Assembly (NCBI GenBank): GCA_035325995.1
Contig: DAOKYU010000006.1
Location: 143,737 to 207,736, forward strand
Length of the DNA stretch: 64,000 nucleotides
Direction: 5' to 3'
Source: Thermodesulfobacteriota bacterium
GTDB lineage: Bacteria; Desulfobacterota_D; UBA1144; Nemesobacterales; UBA2774
Shown here: one piece after another, positions 33,831 through 43,084 of the stretch
Layout: each line of letters begins with the position of its first letter
How positions within the stretch are numbered: position 1 is the stretch's first letter
The notes under the pieces: generated by a model
Seen by the model: only the letters and a program-made list of their open reading frames with translations
Told to the model about the DNA's origin: nothing
Databases searched by the model: none
Program-made: the position numbers and the translations under genes

Positions 33831-34385
33831 TCAGTTCCCCGGGTCCTCGGAGTCGGGCCTCTTCAGCATCCCCGTAAGCGTCCCCTTGACGGCGAAGTCC
33901 CAGTCGCCCTTGTAGTCCACGTCGCTTATGAGCCAGCCCTTGTCGGTCTTTTCGAGGAGGACGGCGTCTTTCCATTTGAACGTCTTCCCGTCGCCGGGGT
34001 TCGTGTTAGAGAACCCGACCTCGCACTCGGCGGAATCGTCCTTTTCCTCGCACTTCCCTACCTGAAACGCGTCGGCCCCTTCGAAGAGCGACGTGAATAC
34101 GTCGCCCTCGACGAGCGGCGGCGCCTCGCCCTTCGTCTCTTCCTTGTACTTCTTCTCCGCGAGGTCTGCTTCCTTGAGCAGCGATACGAGGCCGGGCGCG
34201 AGATACGGCGAGAGCCTGGCGAGCTTCTCCGCGTCGGGTATGCCGCGAGGCTTCACCTCGATATACGCGCCGTAAAACCCGCTGACCGTATCGGCCGGCC
34301 CCTTGTCGCCGGCCTTCGAATAGACAGCGAGGGACAGCGTGAAAACGCAGATTATTACAGTGTTCAGAATGATTTTCACGGTCAT
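33831..34385 (-). CDS. Exported DUF3828-like protein
   Basis: 184 residues: a signal peptide (about 1-25, ending YSKAGD), then a DUF3828-type domain starting DTVSGFYGAYIEVKPRGIPD, a region of helices (LSPYLAPGLVSLLKEADLAEKKY) and strands with FQVGKCEEKDDSAECEVGF holding a cysteine pair, ending in a WKDAVLLEKTDKGWLISDV strand pair. Periplasmic by signal. Function of the family is unknown. GGGAGGAGAAGAC precedes the ATG. Confidence 0.82.
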   Translation of the reverse strand: MTVKIILNTVIICVFTLSLAVYSKAGDKGPADTVSGFYGAYIEVKPRGIPDAEKLARLSPYLAPGLVSLLKEADLAEKKYKEETKGEAPPLVEGDVFTSLFEGADAFQVGKCEEKDDSAECEVGFSNTNPGDGKTFKWKDAVLLEKTDKGWLISDVDYKGDWDFAVKGTLTGMLKRPDSEDPGN

Positions 34386-34540
34386 GTCTTCTCCTCCCGG
34401 GCTTATGGCCCGGAAAATCCCTACTCAATTCTCGGGCAAAATTCCCGCCCGGTCAACGGACCCCTGAAAATCGGCCCTGTGCCGTTTCAAGGCTCGATTT
34501 AACCGGAACCGGCGGGAAAAGGACTCCTCGCTATACCGCA

Positions 34541-34594
34541 TGAGCTATAGAACGTGTTTCTATAACTCACAAATGTATGGTAGTATGAGTTATA
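34541..34594. promoter_or_regulatory. Triple half-site operator before the Fic gene
   Basis: TGAGCTATAG (34541-34550), CTATAACTCA (34560-34569) and TGAGTTATA (34586-34594) alternate in orientation and form two overlapping inverted repeats, with spacers of 9 and 16 bases. The last half-site ends 19 bases before the Fic ATG. The likely reader is the winged-helix C-terminus of the Fic protein itself, by inference. Confidence 0.55.
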
Positions 34595-34613
34595 CAAGCA
34601 GGGTATATGGCTC

Positions 34614-35723
34614 ATGACATGGAACTGGCAACAAAAAAACTGGCCTGAATTCAGCTTCGACAGAGAGGCCCTGGCTTATTTGGAGGCAAAATTCCTTCAC
34701 CAGTCGGGCGTCCTGATCGGCGCTCTCAAAAGCTTTTCCGATGACGATAAACGCGCCCTGACGATCGAGATCATAACCGATGAGGCGCTGACTACCTCGG
34801 CCATCGAGGGCGAAATCCTGGACAGGGATTCGGTTCAGTCTTCCATCGCCCGGAATTTCGGCCTGGACACACCGAGGCACGGCATCCCGTCGGCAGAAAA
34901 AGGAATTGCAGAAATGATGGTCGATCTTTACAGGAGCTATAACACGCCGCTCTCACGTGAAATGCTCTTTTCCTGGCATATGATGCTCCTGACCGGCCGC
35001 GGCGATTTACGCGATATCGGCCGATACCGGACCCACAAAGAGGCTATGCGTGTGGTATCGGGAAAGTATCAGGAGCCGATTATACATTTTGAAGCGCCGC
35101 CCTCGTCCGACATAAAAATGGAGATGGATCGCTTTATAGAGTGGTTTAATACCGGCAATACGAGCGGGGCCTTAACACGCGCCGGCGTCGCCCACCTGTA
35201 TTTTGTTTCCGTCCATCCCTTCGAAGACGGAAACGGCAGGCTGGGGCGCGCCATTTCAGAAAAATCGCTGTCCATGAGTCTCGGGCGCCCTACCCTCATA
35301 TCGCTTTCATACATGATCGAAAAACACAGGAAAAATTATTACAGGGCCCTGGAGCTGAACAATAAAAAACTGGAAATAACGGACTGGCTCCTGTATTTCG
35401 CCCGAACAATCCTGGACGCGCAGGGCTATACGCAAAGCCTGATCAACTTCCTGATAGAGAAAACCAGGCTCTACGACCGGCTGCGCGGCAGGCTGAACGA
35501 GCGGCAGGAAAAAGTCATCGCGCGGATGTTCAGGGAAGGTGTCGACGGGTTCAAAGGCGGCCTCAGCGCCGAGAACTATATCCGTATTGCAGATACCTCT
35601 CGTGCGACGGCGACCAGGGACTTAAGGGATCTTGTCGACAAGGGCGCGCTCTGGAAAAAAGGTCAATTGAAACATACACGTTACTATCTTAATATTGAGC
35701 ATGAAAGCGCGACGCCTTTATGA
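34614..35723 (+). CDS. Fic family protein with N-terminal DUF4172 and C-terminal winged helix
   Basis: 369 residues. The N-terminal DUF4172-like region (about 1-80, starting WNWQQKNWPEFSFD) contains the inhibitory-helix motif TTSAIEGE (S/T-x3-E-G). The Fic core motif is HPFEDGNGRLGR (HPFx[D/E]GNGRxxR), complete, so AMP or another nucleotide group can be transferred to a hydroxyl side chain and is held off by the inhibitory glutamate. The C-terminus (about 300-365) looks like a winged helix (YIRIADTSRATATRDLRDLV). Targets are unknown; autoregulation through the upstream half-sites is likely. Base composition is slightly more AT-rich than its neighbours. Confidence 0.92.
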   Translation: MTWNWQQKNWPEFSFDREALAYLEAKFLHQSGVLIGALKSFSDDDKRALTIEIITDEALTTSAIEGEILDRDSVQSSIARNFGLDTPRHGIPSAEKGIAEMMVDLYRSYNTPLSREMLFSWHMMLLTGRGDLRDIGRYRTHKEAMRVVSGKYQEPIIHFEAPPSSDIKMEMDRFIEWFNTGNTSGALTRAGVAHLYFVSVHPFEDGNGRLGRAISEKSLSMSLGRPTLISLSYMIEKHRKNYYRALELNNKKLEITDWLLYFARTILDAQGYTQSLINFLIEKTRLYDRLRGRLNERQEKVIARMFREGVDGFKGGLSAENYIRIADTSRATATRDLRDLVDKGALWKKGQLKHTRYYLNIEHESATPL

Positions 35724-36041
35724 TTCGAGTTTCTCGTCGCGGAGTTCCCGGAGCCGAAAACCGGCCGGGGCATAAGTGAGATAATTTCAGCCGGCCGGTC
35801 CGAATGTGCTTCCCAATAGCCGTCCCCCATCCCCGCGAGCACCGGGGAGCGTATGTTATAGTTAATGCCAACGATATTCGAAGGCCCTGCCGGGAATATG
35901 CCCGGAAGCCGTCCATCCGAACCTTTGGAGAGCGGACGAAGCTTTGACAACCCCGGCCGACCGGCCGCCCCCGCCATTAACGCAGGACTCACTCAGGCAG
36001 CCGAGTCATAGACAGGGCCCAGCGCAACCGGAGGTGCATTC
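35724..36041. other. Intergenic gap between Fic and MscS genes
   Basis: 318 bases without a supported gene. Two CCGGCCGG blocks (35761-35768 and 35791-35798) could pair into a hairpin just after the Fic gene, but no T-run follows. A lone TTGACA (35944-35949) has no matching -10 box. Confidence 0.3.
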
Positions 36042-37070
36042 ATGATAGAAGACTACATCGCACGCATTACAGACCCCGCATTCGCGCGGAGCACGCTCGA
36101 CTGGCTCGTCACTTCGGGGCTCAGAATCCTGTTGGTAGTCGTAATCGCGTTCGTCGCGGTCAAGCTCGTATACAGGCTCATAGACGGGCTCGAAGCGAGG
36201 ATCGCCGCCCGGAGCGGCGCGTTCGACAGCGCGCTCGAAACGGGCAGGAGGCTCGCAACGGTCAAGAACCTCCTTAAGCACCTTGTGTTCATAATTATCT
36301 TCGGCATCGCGGCGATGATCGTCCTCCGCGAGCTCGGCGTGGACATAGCGCCCATCATAGCCGGCGCCGGCATCATGGGACTGGCCGTCAGCTTCGGCGC
36401 TCAGAACCTCGTCCGCGACATAATCAGCGGGTTCTTCATGATCATGGAAGACCAGGTCCGCGTGGGCGACGTCGCGGTCGTAAACGGCACGGGAGGCACC
36501 GTCGAGGAAATCAATTTCAGGACCATAGTCCTCAGGGACCTCGAAGGCACCGTGCACGTCTTTCCGAACGGGACTGTGACGCAGCTCGCCAACCGAAGCA
36601 AGGGCTGGTCACGCTACGTCATCGACATGGGCGTCGCGTACAAGGAGAACGTCGACTACGTGATAGAGGTTATGAAGAAGATCGGGGAGGAGATTTCCCG
36701 GGACAAGGATTTCGGCCCGCTCATACTGGAACCGATGCAGGTGCTCGGCGTGGACAGCTTCGGCCCCTCGGAGGTGGTCATAAAATGCATGATCAAGACG
36801 CGCCCGCTCAAGCAGTGGGACGTCGGCAGAGAGCTCAGGAGGAGGATAAAGAACAGGTTCGACGAGCTCGGCATCGAGATACCTTTCCCGCACATGAGCA
36901 TTTATTTCGGCGAGGCGAGTAAGCCGTTCGAGGTCGAGGTGGCGGGAATCGTGAACGGCCCCGGCGGCTCGAAGGAAGGCCCCGGGAAACCGGGAGACGA
37001 GGGAGAAGAAAAGCCCCGCGCGCCGAGCGGTTTCGCCGCGCCGGGGCAGGATACACCGGGCGGCGATTGA
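36042..37070 (+). CDS. MscS-type mechanosensitive ion channel
   Basis: 342 residues. Membrane helices at about 20-50 and 75-95, then the pore-lining TM3 with the Gly/Ala pattern (IIAGAGIMGLAVSFGAQNLVRDIISGFFMI), the beta domain (VRVGDVAVVNGTGGTVEEIN, FPNGTVTQLANRSKG) and the C-terminal alpha-beta domain ending PFPHMSIYFGE. A low-complexity Gly/Pro/Glu tail (about 310-342) follows. Releases solutes on hypo-osmotic shock. CCGGAGGTGCATTC precedes the ATG. Confidence 0.94.
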   Translation: MIEDYIARITDPAFARSTLDWLVTSGLRILLVVVIAFVAVKLVYRLIDGLEARIAARSGAFDSALETGRRLATVKNLLKHLVFIIIFGIAAMIVLRELGVDIAPIIAGAGIMGLAVSFGAQNLVRDIISGFFMIMEDQVRVGDVAVVNGTGGTVEEINFRTIVLRDLEGTVHVFPNGTVTQLANRSKGWSRYVIDMGVAYKENVDYVIEVMKKIGEEISRDKDFGPLILEPMQVLGVDSFGPSEVVIKCMIKTRPLKQWDVGRELRRRIKNRFDELGIEIPFPHMSIYFGEASKPFEVEVAGIVNGPGGSKEGPGKPGDEGEEKPRAPSGFAAPGQDTPGGD

Positions 37071-37177
37071 TTCCCGAAATTTAAGCGGAGGAGGCCGGAC
37101 CGAGGCCCTCGGCCGCCCGGATGAGCGCCCGGTAATTTTAGTAAGAAGCCGGTTCCTTGTGTGGTAACGTTCTTGGT

Positions 37178-37846
37178 ATGAACAAAGGGAGCCGCCATTC
37201 GTTTCTTTACAGAAACAGCCTCAGCCTGGCCCTCCTCGGCCTGATGATTATCTTCCTCGCGGCGCAGCTCCTCACCGGCTACCAAGTCTACAACGACGAG
37301 CGCGAGGACGAGGGAGCGCCGCCGGCCGCCATTACAGAATACGTTTCCAGCGGCCACTTTATCCAGGCGACGTTCGAGAACTGGGAGAGCGAGTTCCTGC
37401 AAATGGCGATATACGTCCTCCTGACGGTATCGTTGAGACAGGCGGGGTCTTCCGAATCGAAAAAGCTCGGCGTCAGGGACAGCTCCGAAAAGCCGCCCGA
37501 GCCCCGGCCCGACTCGCCCTGGCCCGTGAAGAAGGGAGGGGTTTGGCTGAAGCTTTACGAAAACTCTCTTTCTCTGGGATTTTTATTGTTGTTCCTTATG
37601 TCTTTCGTGCTGCACTTTAACGGGAGCCTCAAGGATTACAACGAGCATGAGCTGATGTCGGGAGGGGAGCCTGCGTCGTGGCCGGATTATCTGATGAATT
37701 CGCGATTCTGGTTCGAATCGTTTCAAAACTGGCAGAGCGAGTTTCTCGCCGTCGCCTCTATCGTGCTGCTTTCGATATGGCTGAGACAGAAAGGCTCGCC
37801 CGAGTCCAAGCCCGTGGACGCCTCCTTCGAGGATACGGGGAAGTAA
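37178..37846 (+). CDS. DUF6766-like membrane protein with internal duplication
   Basis: 222 residues made of two similar halves. Each has LYRNSLSLALL/LYENSLSLGFL leading into a membrane helix, a loop with a YN-E/YNEHE motif, F-ENWESEF/FQNWQSEF and a second helix ending SLRQAGS/WLRQKGS. The first half covers about 1-95 and the second about 115-215, linked by a Pro-rich hydrophilic segment, so four membrane spans. The function is unknown. ATG 37178 is used although no Shine-Dalgarno is seen; an upstream in-frame TTG (37157) is possible. The MarR gene follows after 61 bases. Confidence 0.82.
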   Translation: MNKGSRHSFLYRNSLSLALLGLMIIFLAAQLLTGYQVYNDEREDEGAPPAAITEYVSSGHFIQATFENWESEFLQMAIYVLLTVSLRQAGSSESKKLGVRDSSEKPPEPRPDSPWPVKKGGVWLKLYENSLSLGFLLLFLMSFVLHFNGSLKDYNEHELMSGGEPASWPDYLMNSRFWFESFQNWQSEFLAVASIVLLSIWLRQKGSPESKPVDASFEDTGK

Positions 37847-37863
37847 CCGTGTAACATTAATGA

Positions 37864-37907
37864 TAAGTCGTACTTAGAGTTTATATCCTACAGAATTAGT
37901 ATATAAT
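37864..37907 (+). promoter_or_regulatory. Promoter and palindrome before the MarR gene
   Basis: TAAGT-CGT-ACTTA (37864-37876) is a perfect inverted repeat placed near the -35 position of a TATAAT box (37902-37907) that touches the first candidate ATG. This is a plausible autoregulatory MarR site. Confidence 0.5.
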
Positions 37908-38405
37908 ATGCCAAATATGAAAATGACATCCAAAACCAAAAAGGCCGGCGGAAATCCCGACTTCGCCGACCTTGCACTGAACGAGTGCCTGGACTGTCTC
38001 TGCTACGAGTTCAGAAAAACGGCGCGGGTGGTAATAAACTTTTACGACGATGCGCTCAAAAGCACCGACCTCAAAAGCAACCAGTTCCTCATACTCGTAG
38101 CGGTGGCTTCCATGAAATCGACGAACTTCAAGACGCTTGCGGAGTTTCTCGGCATCGACCAGAGCACCCTCGCGAGGAACCTGGTAACCGTCGAAAAGCA
38201 GGGCTTCGTCACCGTAAAGCACGGAAAGAACCGGAGGGAGAAGATCATAACCCTCTCCCGGAAGGGCAAGCAGAAGCTCGCATCCGCGTTCCCGTTCTGG
38301 CAGAAGGCCCAGAAAAGCCTGCTCGACAAGGTCGGGACCGACAGGTGGCATAAGCTAAGGGCGGAGATGGCCGAAGTCGCCGACGCCGCCCGCGAGCAGG
38401 ACTAG
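37908..38405 (+). CDS. MarR-family transcriptional regulator
   Basis: 165 residues from the first ATG. Winged helix at about 55-125: LKSNQFLILVAVASM, NFKTLAEFLGIDQSTLARNL (recognition helix), VKHGKNRREKIITLSRKGK (wing), with flanking dimerisation helices. The first ATG (37908) abuts the TATAAT box, so if that promoter is used the working start would be ATG 37917 or 37923. Two cysteines (ECLDCLCYE) near the N-terminus could be redox-sensitive, as in some MarR proteins. The target is unknown; the DUF6766 gene upstream is a candidate. Confidence 0.9.
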   Translation: MPNMKMTSKTKKAGGNPDFADLALNECLDCLCYEFRKTARVVINFYDDALKSTDLKSNQFLILVAVASMKSTNFKTLAEFLGIDQSTLARNLVTVEKQGFVTVKHGKNRREKIITLSRKGKQKLASAFPFWQKAQKSLLDKVGTDRWHKLRAEMAEVADAAREQD

Positions 38406-39171
38406 CCCCCCTGCCCCTGCCCGGGAACGTACCGCCGACCCGCTTCCCCGCGGACGATGGATCGCCCGCCCGGCGGGACCATAACACGACCGGGAGAAGG
38501 GCTTGTCCGGAACCATTTTCATCGACCCGGCCCCTGCCTCCCTCCTGAGCGGTACCCCGCTCTTCCCGCCGCGAAAAGATAGATAGATATAAAAATATTT
38601 TGGCAAGTTCGTCAATAACATATTGACATTAAATTGCAGAGGCACGATAATGACGGATAGGGCACAAGTGTAATAAAGTCTTGTGTTGCCGGGGACTACC
38701 GGCGGTCTTCGAGGCGAGGCCCGGGGGACGGAAAGGGCATCGGCGCGGACGGAGAAACGGCACTTCGCGGGTTCTTCGCCCCCTGCAAATTGCGGTAGCA
38801 TCGGGACGCGGAATCGGTAATCATTAGTCATGAGAGAGGCAGGCCGCAGTCCGGAGAGCCAGCGGTTTCGGGGACAGCGGCCGTGCTACCCCCGTGCGGA
38901 GCGGCAGGAGCTTCGGCCGGGCCGGGATAAACCGTGATCCCGGGACGATTGCCCCCGTTCGTATGCATGCGGAAGGACCGGGGCGGTCTCAGGCGTACCG
39001 GACATTGCCGATTAAATACGCACCATCGTCAGGCCATGCAAACCTTTAGCCCTTGTAGTTATTGCAAAGCCGTACGCGGACCGGCCGCAAGCAGAAAAAA
39101 GGGAGATAGAACAAGCCACGAACCGCCCGTTGGGCGAAGGAACCCCGAGCATATCAGAGCAGATAGCCGGA
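38406..39171. other. 766-base gap before the second hybrid kinase
   Basis: No gene is supported on either strand. It contains a strong promoter (38623-38651) followed by a possible stem-loop, GGGCACAAG...CTTGTGTTGCC (about 38659-38690), and GC-rich sequence without codon bias. The kinase start at 39172 lies more than 500 bases from that promoter, so either the leader is very long or a separate small RNA is made. Confidence 0.45.
38623..38651 (+). promoter_or_regulatory. Strong sigma-70 promoter with no gene directly downstream
   Basis: TTGACA (38623-38628), 17 bases, GATAAT (38646-38651): 11 of 12 consensus positions with ideal spacing, in an AT-rich pocket. Confidence 0.65.
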
Positions 39172-42100
39172 ATGGACAACGATCAAAGAATACAAATCCC
39201 GATTACGGATGACGAGCTTTCGGGGAAGAGCCGCGAAGAGCTCATATCCGTAATCAAATCCCTCTCGGAGGAAAACCGGCGCCTCGGATCCCGCATCGGC
39301 GAGCTCGGCTCCGAGCTTAATCACCTCACGCACCTGGGCGCCATACTCGAAGAATCGGCATTCGAGATATGCGTCCTCGATACGAAGAACCTGAGGTTCA
39401 TTTACGCGAACGGAAAGATGCTCGAAAGCCTGGGCTGCACAGCCGAGGAGATATGCTCGCTCACCTTTTACGACGTCACGAAGTCGGGCAGCGTGGACAA
39501 GCACCTGGAGCCTCTCCGATCGGGCGGGTCCCCGAAGGCGGGATTTTCCACGTACCTTTTCAGGAAGGACGGGACGTGCTATCCCGTGGAGATGCACGTA
39601 AGGGCGACGGAGTGCTGCGGCTCGCAGGTGTACGCCGCCGTCGCGCTCGACGTATCGCGCCTTCTCGACGCCGAGGACAGGCTGAGGGAAACACTCGACC
39701 ATCTTTCGAAGATAAACAGGTACGAGACAGTGGTCGGAATCGTGACCCGGAGCGTGCACAAGGCGGTCGATCTCCGGACGGTGCTGGAAAACGCCGTCCA
39801 GGCGATACGGCAGAACATGAAGACGGTGAACCACGTTTCGATTTACCTCGCCGAGGGCTCGGTCGCCGTCATGCACGCGCACAGGGGCTATCCCGAATGG
39901 TTCATAAAGTGCGCGGGGCGCGTGCAGTTCCCGAGGGGGGCCGTGTGGCGGACGATTATCGACGGGCGGACGCTCTACGTCCCCGACACGGACGACGACC
40001 CTCACATAGGGCCCGCCGGAAGGGAGCTCGGCGTAAAGAGCTACGTCATAGTTCCGCTGAAGAACGACGGCAAGGTGCTCGGGGCCCTGTGCATCGCGAC
40101 CGACGCGAAGAACGCCTTCAGGTCGGACGAGCTCAGGGTGGTGGACATAGTATCGCGGCAGATAGAAATCGCCATGGGGAACGCCCGGTTCGTCGAGTCG
40201 CTAATAGCGTCCGAGAAATCGCTCAGGGACAAGATAGAAAAGCTCTCGAAGAAAGAGAGCTACGAGAAGATAATAAACGCGATCACGCGAAGCGCTCACG
40301 GCTCGGCCGACTTCGACGGGATAATGGAGTTCACGGTATCGAGCCTGAGGCAGATAGTGACGAAGGCCGATTTCATCTGCATACACCTGGTCGAGGACAA
40401 TTCGGCCGTCCTCAAGGCGAGCTCGGGCCACGACGAGGAATACCTCGAAAAGGTAAGGCGCATCCCCTACCCGAGGGGGCTCACCTGGAAGACGATATCG
40501 AGCGGCGAAACGGGAATGTGCCTCGACACGGACAAGAAGACGGATTCGCCCGTGGGCCCGGCGGCGAAGGCGCTCGATGTAAAGAGCTATCTCTCGGTGC
40601 CCATAAGGTCCGTCGCGAGCCCGGCGGGGTGCATCACGCTCATGTCGCAGAGGAAAAACGCGTTCAGCCCGAGGGAGGTTTCTCTCCTCGAATCCATAGC
40701 CGAGCAGATAGGGCTCGCCATAGTGAACGCGCGTTACGTGCAGGAGATAGAAACCAACGAGAAGCGGCTCAAGGCCCTCGTCGGCTCCGTCGACGAGATA
40801 GTCTGCGAGATGGACGGGAACGGCGCATACCTCGGCATATGGACGGACAACGAAAGGCTCCTCGTCCGGCCGAAGGAGGAGATGCTCGGGCGGAGACTGG
40901 CGGAATTCTACCCCGCGGGCTTCGCCTCGAAGATGACCGACGTCATAAGGCGCGTCATAAGCACGCGTAAGTCCGAATCGGCCGAATACAGGATAGCGAC
41001 CGACAGCGGCGAGCGCACGTTCCGCGTGCGCGTGAACGCAATTACGTCGGGCGGCGCGAGGCAGGGGACGGCGTCCGTCCTCTTCCGCGACATAACCGAC
41101 AGCAAGGTGCTCGAAACGAGGCTCCTCCGCTCGCAGCGCCTCGACAGCCTCGGGAAGCTGGCCGGCGGCATAGCGCACGACCTCAACAATATCCTCCAGC
41201 CGATAATGATGTCCATACAGCTCCTCGAAGGGAAGGCCGCCGACGCGCAATCGAAAAAGTGGCTCGAAATACTCGCGACGAGCGCGCGCAGGGGCTCGGA
41301 CCTCATAAAGCAGATACTCTCGTTCGCAAGGGGGCTCGAAAGCTCGAAGCAGCCCCTCGACATGAAGAATGTCGTAAGCGACGTGGAGAGGCTCGTAAGG
41401 GAGACTTTCCCCAAGCTGATAAACATACACGTCGACATAAAGGACGACCTGCCGCCCGTCCTTGCGGACCACACCCAGATAAACCAGGTGTTCATGAACC
41501 TCTGCGTGAATTCGAGGGACGCAATGCCCGGGGGCGGCGATATATTCATAAAGGCCAGGCGTCTCCGCTCAGGCCGCGAAAGCCTTCCGGAGTTTTTCGA
41601 CCCGGGACACAGGGAGTACATCGAGGTATCGGTGTCCGACACGGGGACGGGCATCCCGCCCGAAGACCTCGACCGCGTCTTCGACCCGTTCTTCACGACG
41701 AAGGGGCTCGACAAGGGGACGGGACTCGGCCTCTCGACGACGTACGGCATCGTCAAGGACCACGACGGCTATATAAACCTTGAGAGCGAGCCCGGCAAGG
41801 GGACGACGTTCACTATATACCTTCCCGCGATAGAATCGGAAGACATGGAGAGCTCGGCGAGGGGGATTTATTCCGGCATACCGTACGGGAGGGGCGAGCT
41901 CATACTGGTCGTGGACGACGAGAACATGATAACGGACATGGCGAGGTCCATACTCGAAGAGTACAAGTACAGGGTGCTCGTCGCAAGCAACGGCAAGGAA
42001 GCGACCGAGCTCTTCCTCGACAGGAAGGACGAGGTGTACGCCGCTATCGTGGACATGATGATGCCGGTCATGGGCGGCAAGACGACGATAAGGACGCTCA

Positions 42101-42255
42101 AGAAAGAGTGCCCCGCGCTCAAGGTTATCGCGATAAGCGGGTATCAGCGCGAGCACGAGCTAGTGGACATGCACGATATAGAGGTAGACGCCTTTCTTCC
42201 GAAGCCCTTCGACGCCGAGACGCTCCTCCAGACGCTTAACCAGGTGCTGGTTTAG
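39172..42255 (+). CDS. Hybrid sensor histidine kinase: PAS-GAF-GAF-PAS-HisKA-HATPase-REC
   Basis: 1027 residues, soluble. A short coiled-coil (about 20-60), PAS (about 60-180), two GAF domains (about 190-350 and 360-530) with the same PYPRG-TWKT and GPA signatures as the kinase at 12580, a PAS (about 535-650), HisKA with His669 in AGGIAHDLNNILQP, HATPase (NLCVNSRDAMP, SDTGTGIP, GTGLGLSTTYG) and a receiver with Asp961 in AIVDMMMPVMGG. It lacks one PAS of its paralogue; otherwise order and sequence run parallel from end to end. Neither ATG 39172 nor the upstream TTG 39130 has a good ribosome site. No dedicated response regulator is adjacent. Confidence 0.91.
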   Translation: MDNDQRIQIPITDDELSGKSREELISVIKSLSEENRRLGSRIGELGSELNHLTHLGAILEESAFEICVLDTKNLRFIYANGKMLESLGCTAEEICSLTFYDVTKSGSVDKHLEPLRSGGSPKAGFSTYLFRKDGTCYPVEMHVRATECCGSQVYAAVALDVSRLLDAEDRLRETLDHLSKINRYETVVGIVTRSVHKAVDLRTVLENAVQAIRQNMKTVNHVSIYLAEGSVAVMHAHRGYPEWFIKCAGRVQFPRGAVWRTIIDGRTLYVPDTDDDPHIGPAGRELGVKSYVIVPLKNDGKVLGALCIATDAKNAFRSDELRVVDIVSRQIEIAMGNARFVESLIASEKSLRDKIEKLSKKESYEKIINAITRSAHGSADFDGIMEFTVSSLRQIVTKADFICIHLVEDNSAVLKASSGHDEEYLEKVRRIPYPRGLTWKTISSGETGMCLDTDKKTDSPVGPAAKALDVKSYLSVPIRSVASPAGCITLMSQRKNAFSPREVSLLESIAEQIGLAIVNARYVQEIETNEKRLKALVGSVDEIVCEMDGNGAYLGIWTDNERLLVRPKEEMLGRRLAEFYPAGFASKMTDVIRRVISTRKSESAEYRIATDSGERTFRVRVNAITSGGARQGTASVLFRDITDSKVLETRLLRSQRLDSLGKLAGGIAHDLNNILQPIMMSIQLLEGKAADAQSKKWLEILATSARRGSDLIKQILSFARGLESSKQPLDMKNVVSDVERLVRETFPKLINIHVDIKDDLPPVLADHTQINQVFMNLCVNSRDAMPGGGDIFIKARRLRSGRESLPEFFDPGHREYIEVSVSDTGTGIPPEDLDRVFDPFFTTKGLDKGTGLGLSTTYGIVKDHDGYINLESEPGKGTTFTIYLPAIESEDMESSARGIYSGIPYGRGELILVVDDENMITDMARSILEEYKYRVLVASNGKEATELFLDRKDEVYAAIVDMMMPVMGGKTTIRTLKKECPALKVIAISGYQREHELVDMHDIEVDAFLPKPFDAETLLQTLNQVLV

Positions 42256-42261
42256 GCGCGC

Positions 42262-43083
42262 CGCGAGCGCTGACATTCGAAGTAGCAACGCTTTGCCATT
42301 GCCACCCGACGCACTTCAGGTGACTCTAGCAACGTCGGCGCTACGCTGAAAATCCCTTAATATTGCAAGCCGTGTAAACGGCGCAGCAATACATTCCCGG
42401 GCCGTCAAAATTCGCGTTAAGAAAATCGAGCGCATGAGCGTTAAGAATCCGATGTGGGGCTGTGGGCCGGTGGAGGATTTAGTGAAGAAGCGATGATTTT
42501 TAGCAGAATTTTTCCCGGCCCGTGACTTTTGCTACTTTTGGTCAAGCAAAAGTAGAAAACACTTTCTCCATACCTACCAGCCACCACCGTACGTCCCCCG
42601 CAAGGACGCCAATCCCACATGGCGTATTGCTAGTATCACCTTTCGCGCTTCAGATGCTTCTAACCTCCGAAGGTGCTACGTCGAAAGACACGCATACGTG
42701 TGTGGTCAGTCAAAAATAGAGGTCTTTTGCTTTTGTCTTTGCCTTTACCTCTACATCCCCCTTTAGGAAAAGGGGGGCAGGGGGATTTATTGTCTTTGCT
42801 TTAAAGACGAGATCCTGAATCAAGTTCAGGATGACTACAAAAAAAAGAACAAGGATAAAAACTGGATTCCCGACCCGGCTTCACCCGTGGGCTATGCCGC
42901 GGCAAGTACAGGCCTTGATACTAAAGAAGGCAAGGGCTGAGCAGTACTGGATAAACGCTTCCGCTTCAAGGTTGCGGCGTCCAATTCCTCGCTCGCTCGA
43001 AATCGTTGGGAATGACAAAAGAAACGGTGCTTCGAGTCTCTAACCCCGCTACGCCGCACTCCTGCATGCGTACACCGCTGCAT
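42262..43083. repeat. Composite intergenic repeat cluster 4
   Basis: About 820 bases. Order: CGAAGTAGCAACGCTTTGCC module (about 42278), complete 195-base module (42361-42558), GCACGCATACGTGTGTGG with a TCAGTCAAAAATAG half-hairpin (about 42688-42718), GAGATCCTGAATC-aa-GTTCAGGATGAC palindrome (about 42801-42833), GGATTCCCGACCC module (about 42862), and GGCGTCCAATTCCTC...GTTGGGAATGACA (about 42978-43020). The 195-base part is nearly identical to that at 58185. No gene is supported. Confidence 0.75.
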
Positions 43084-43084
43084 C

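Noticed and set aside
38660..38830. c-di-GMP riboswitch in the leader of the second kinase
   Set aside because: I could not line up the conserved GCACAGGGCAAACC and tetraloop-receptor features; only scattered G- and C-rich pieces match.
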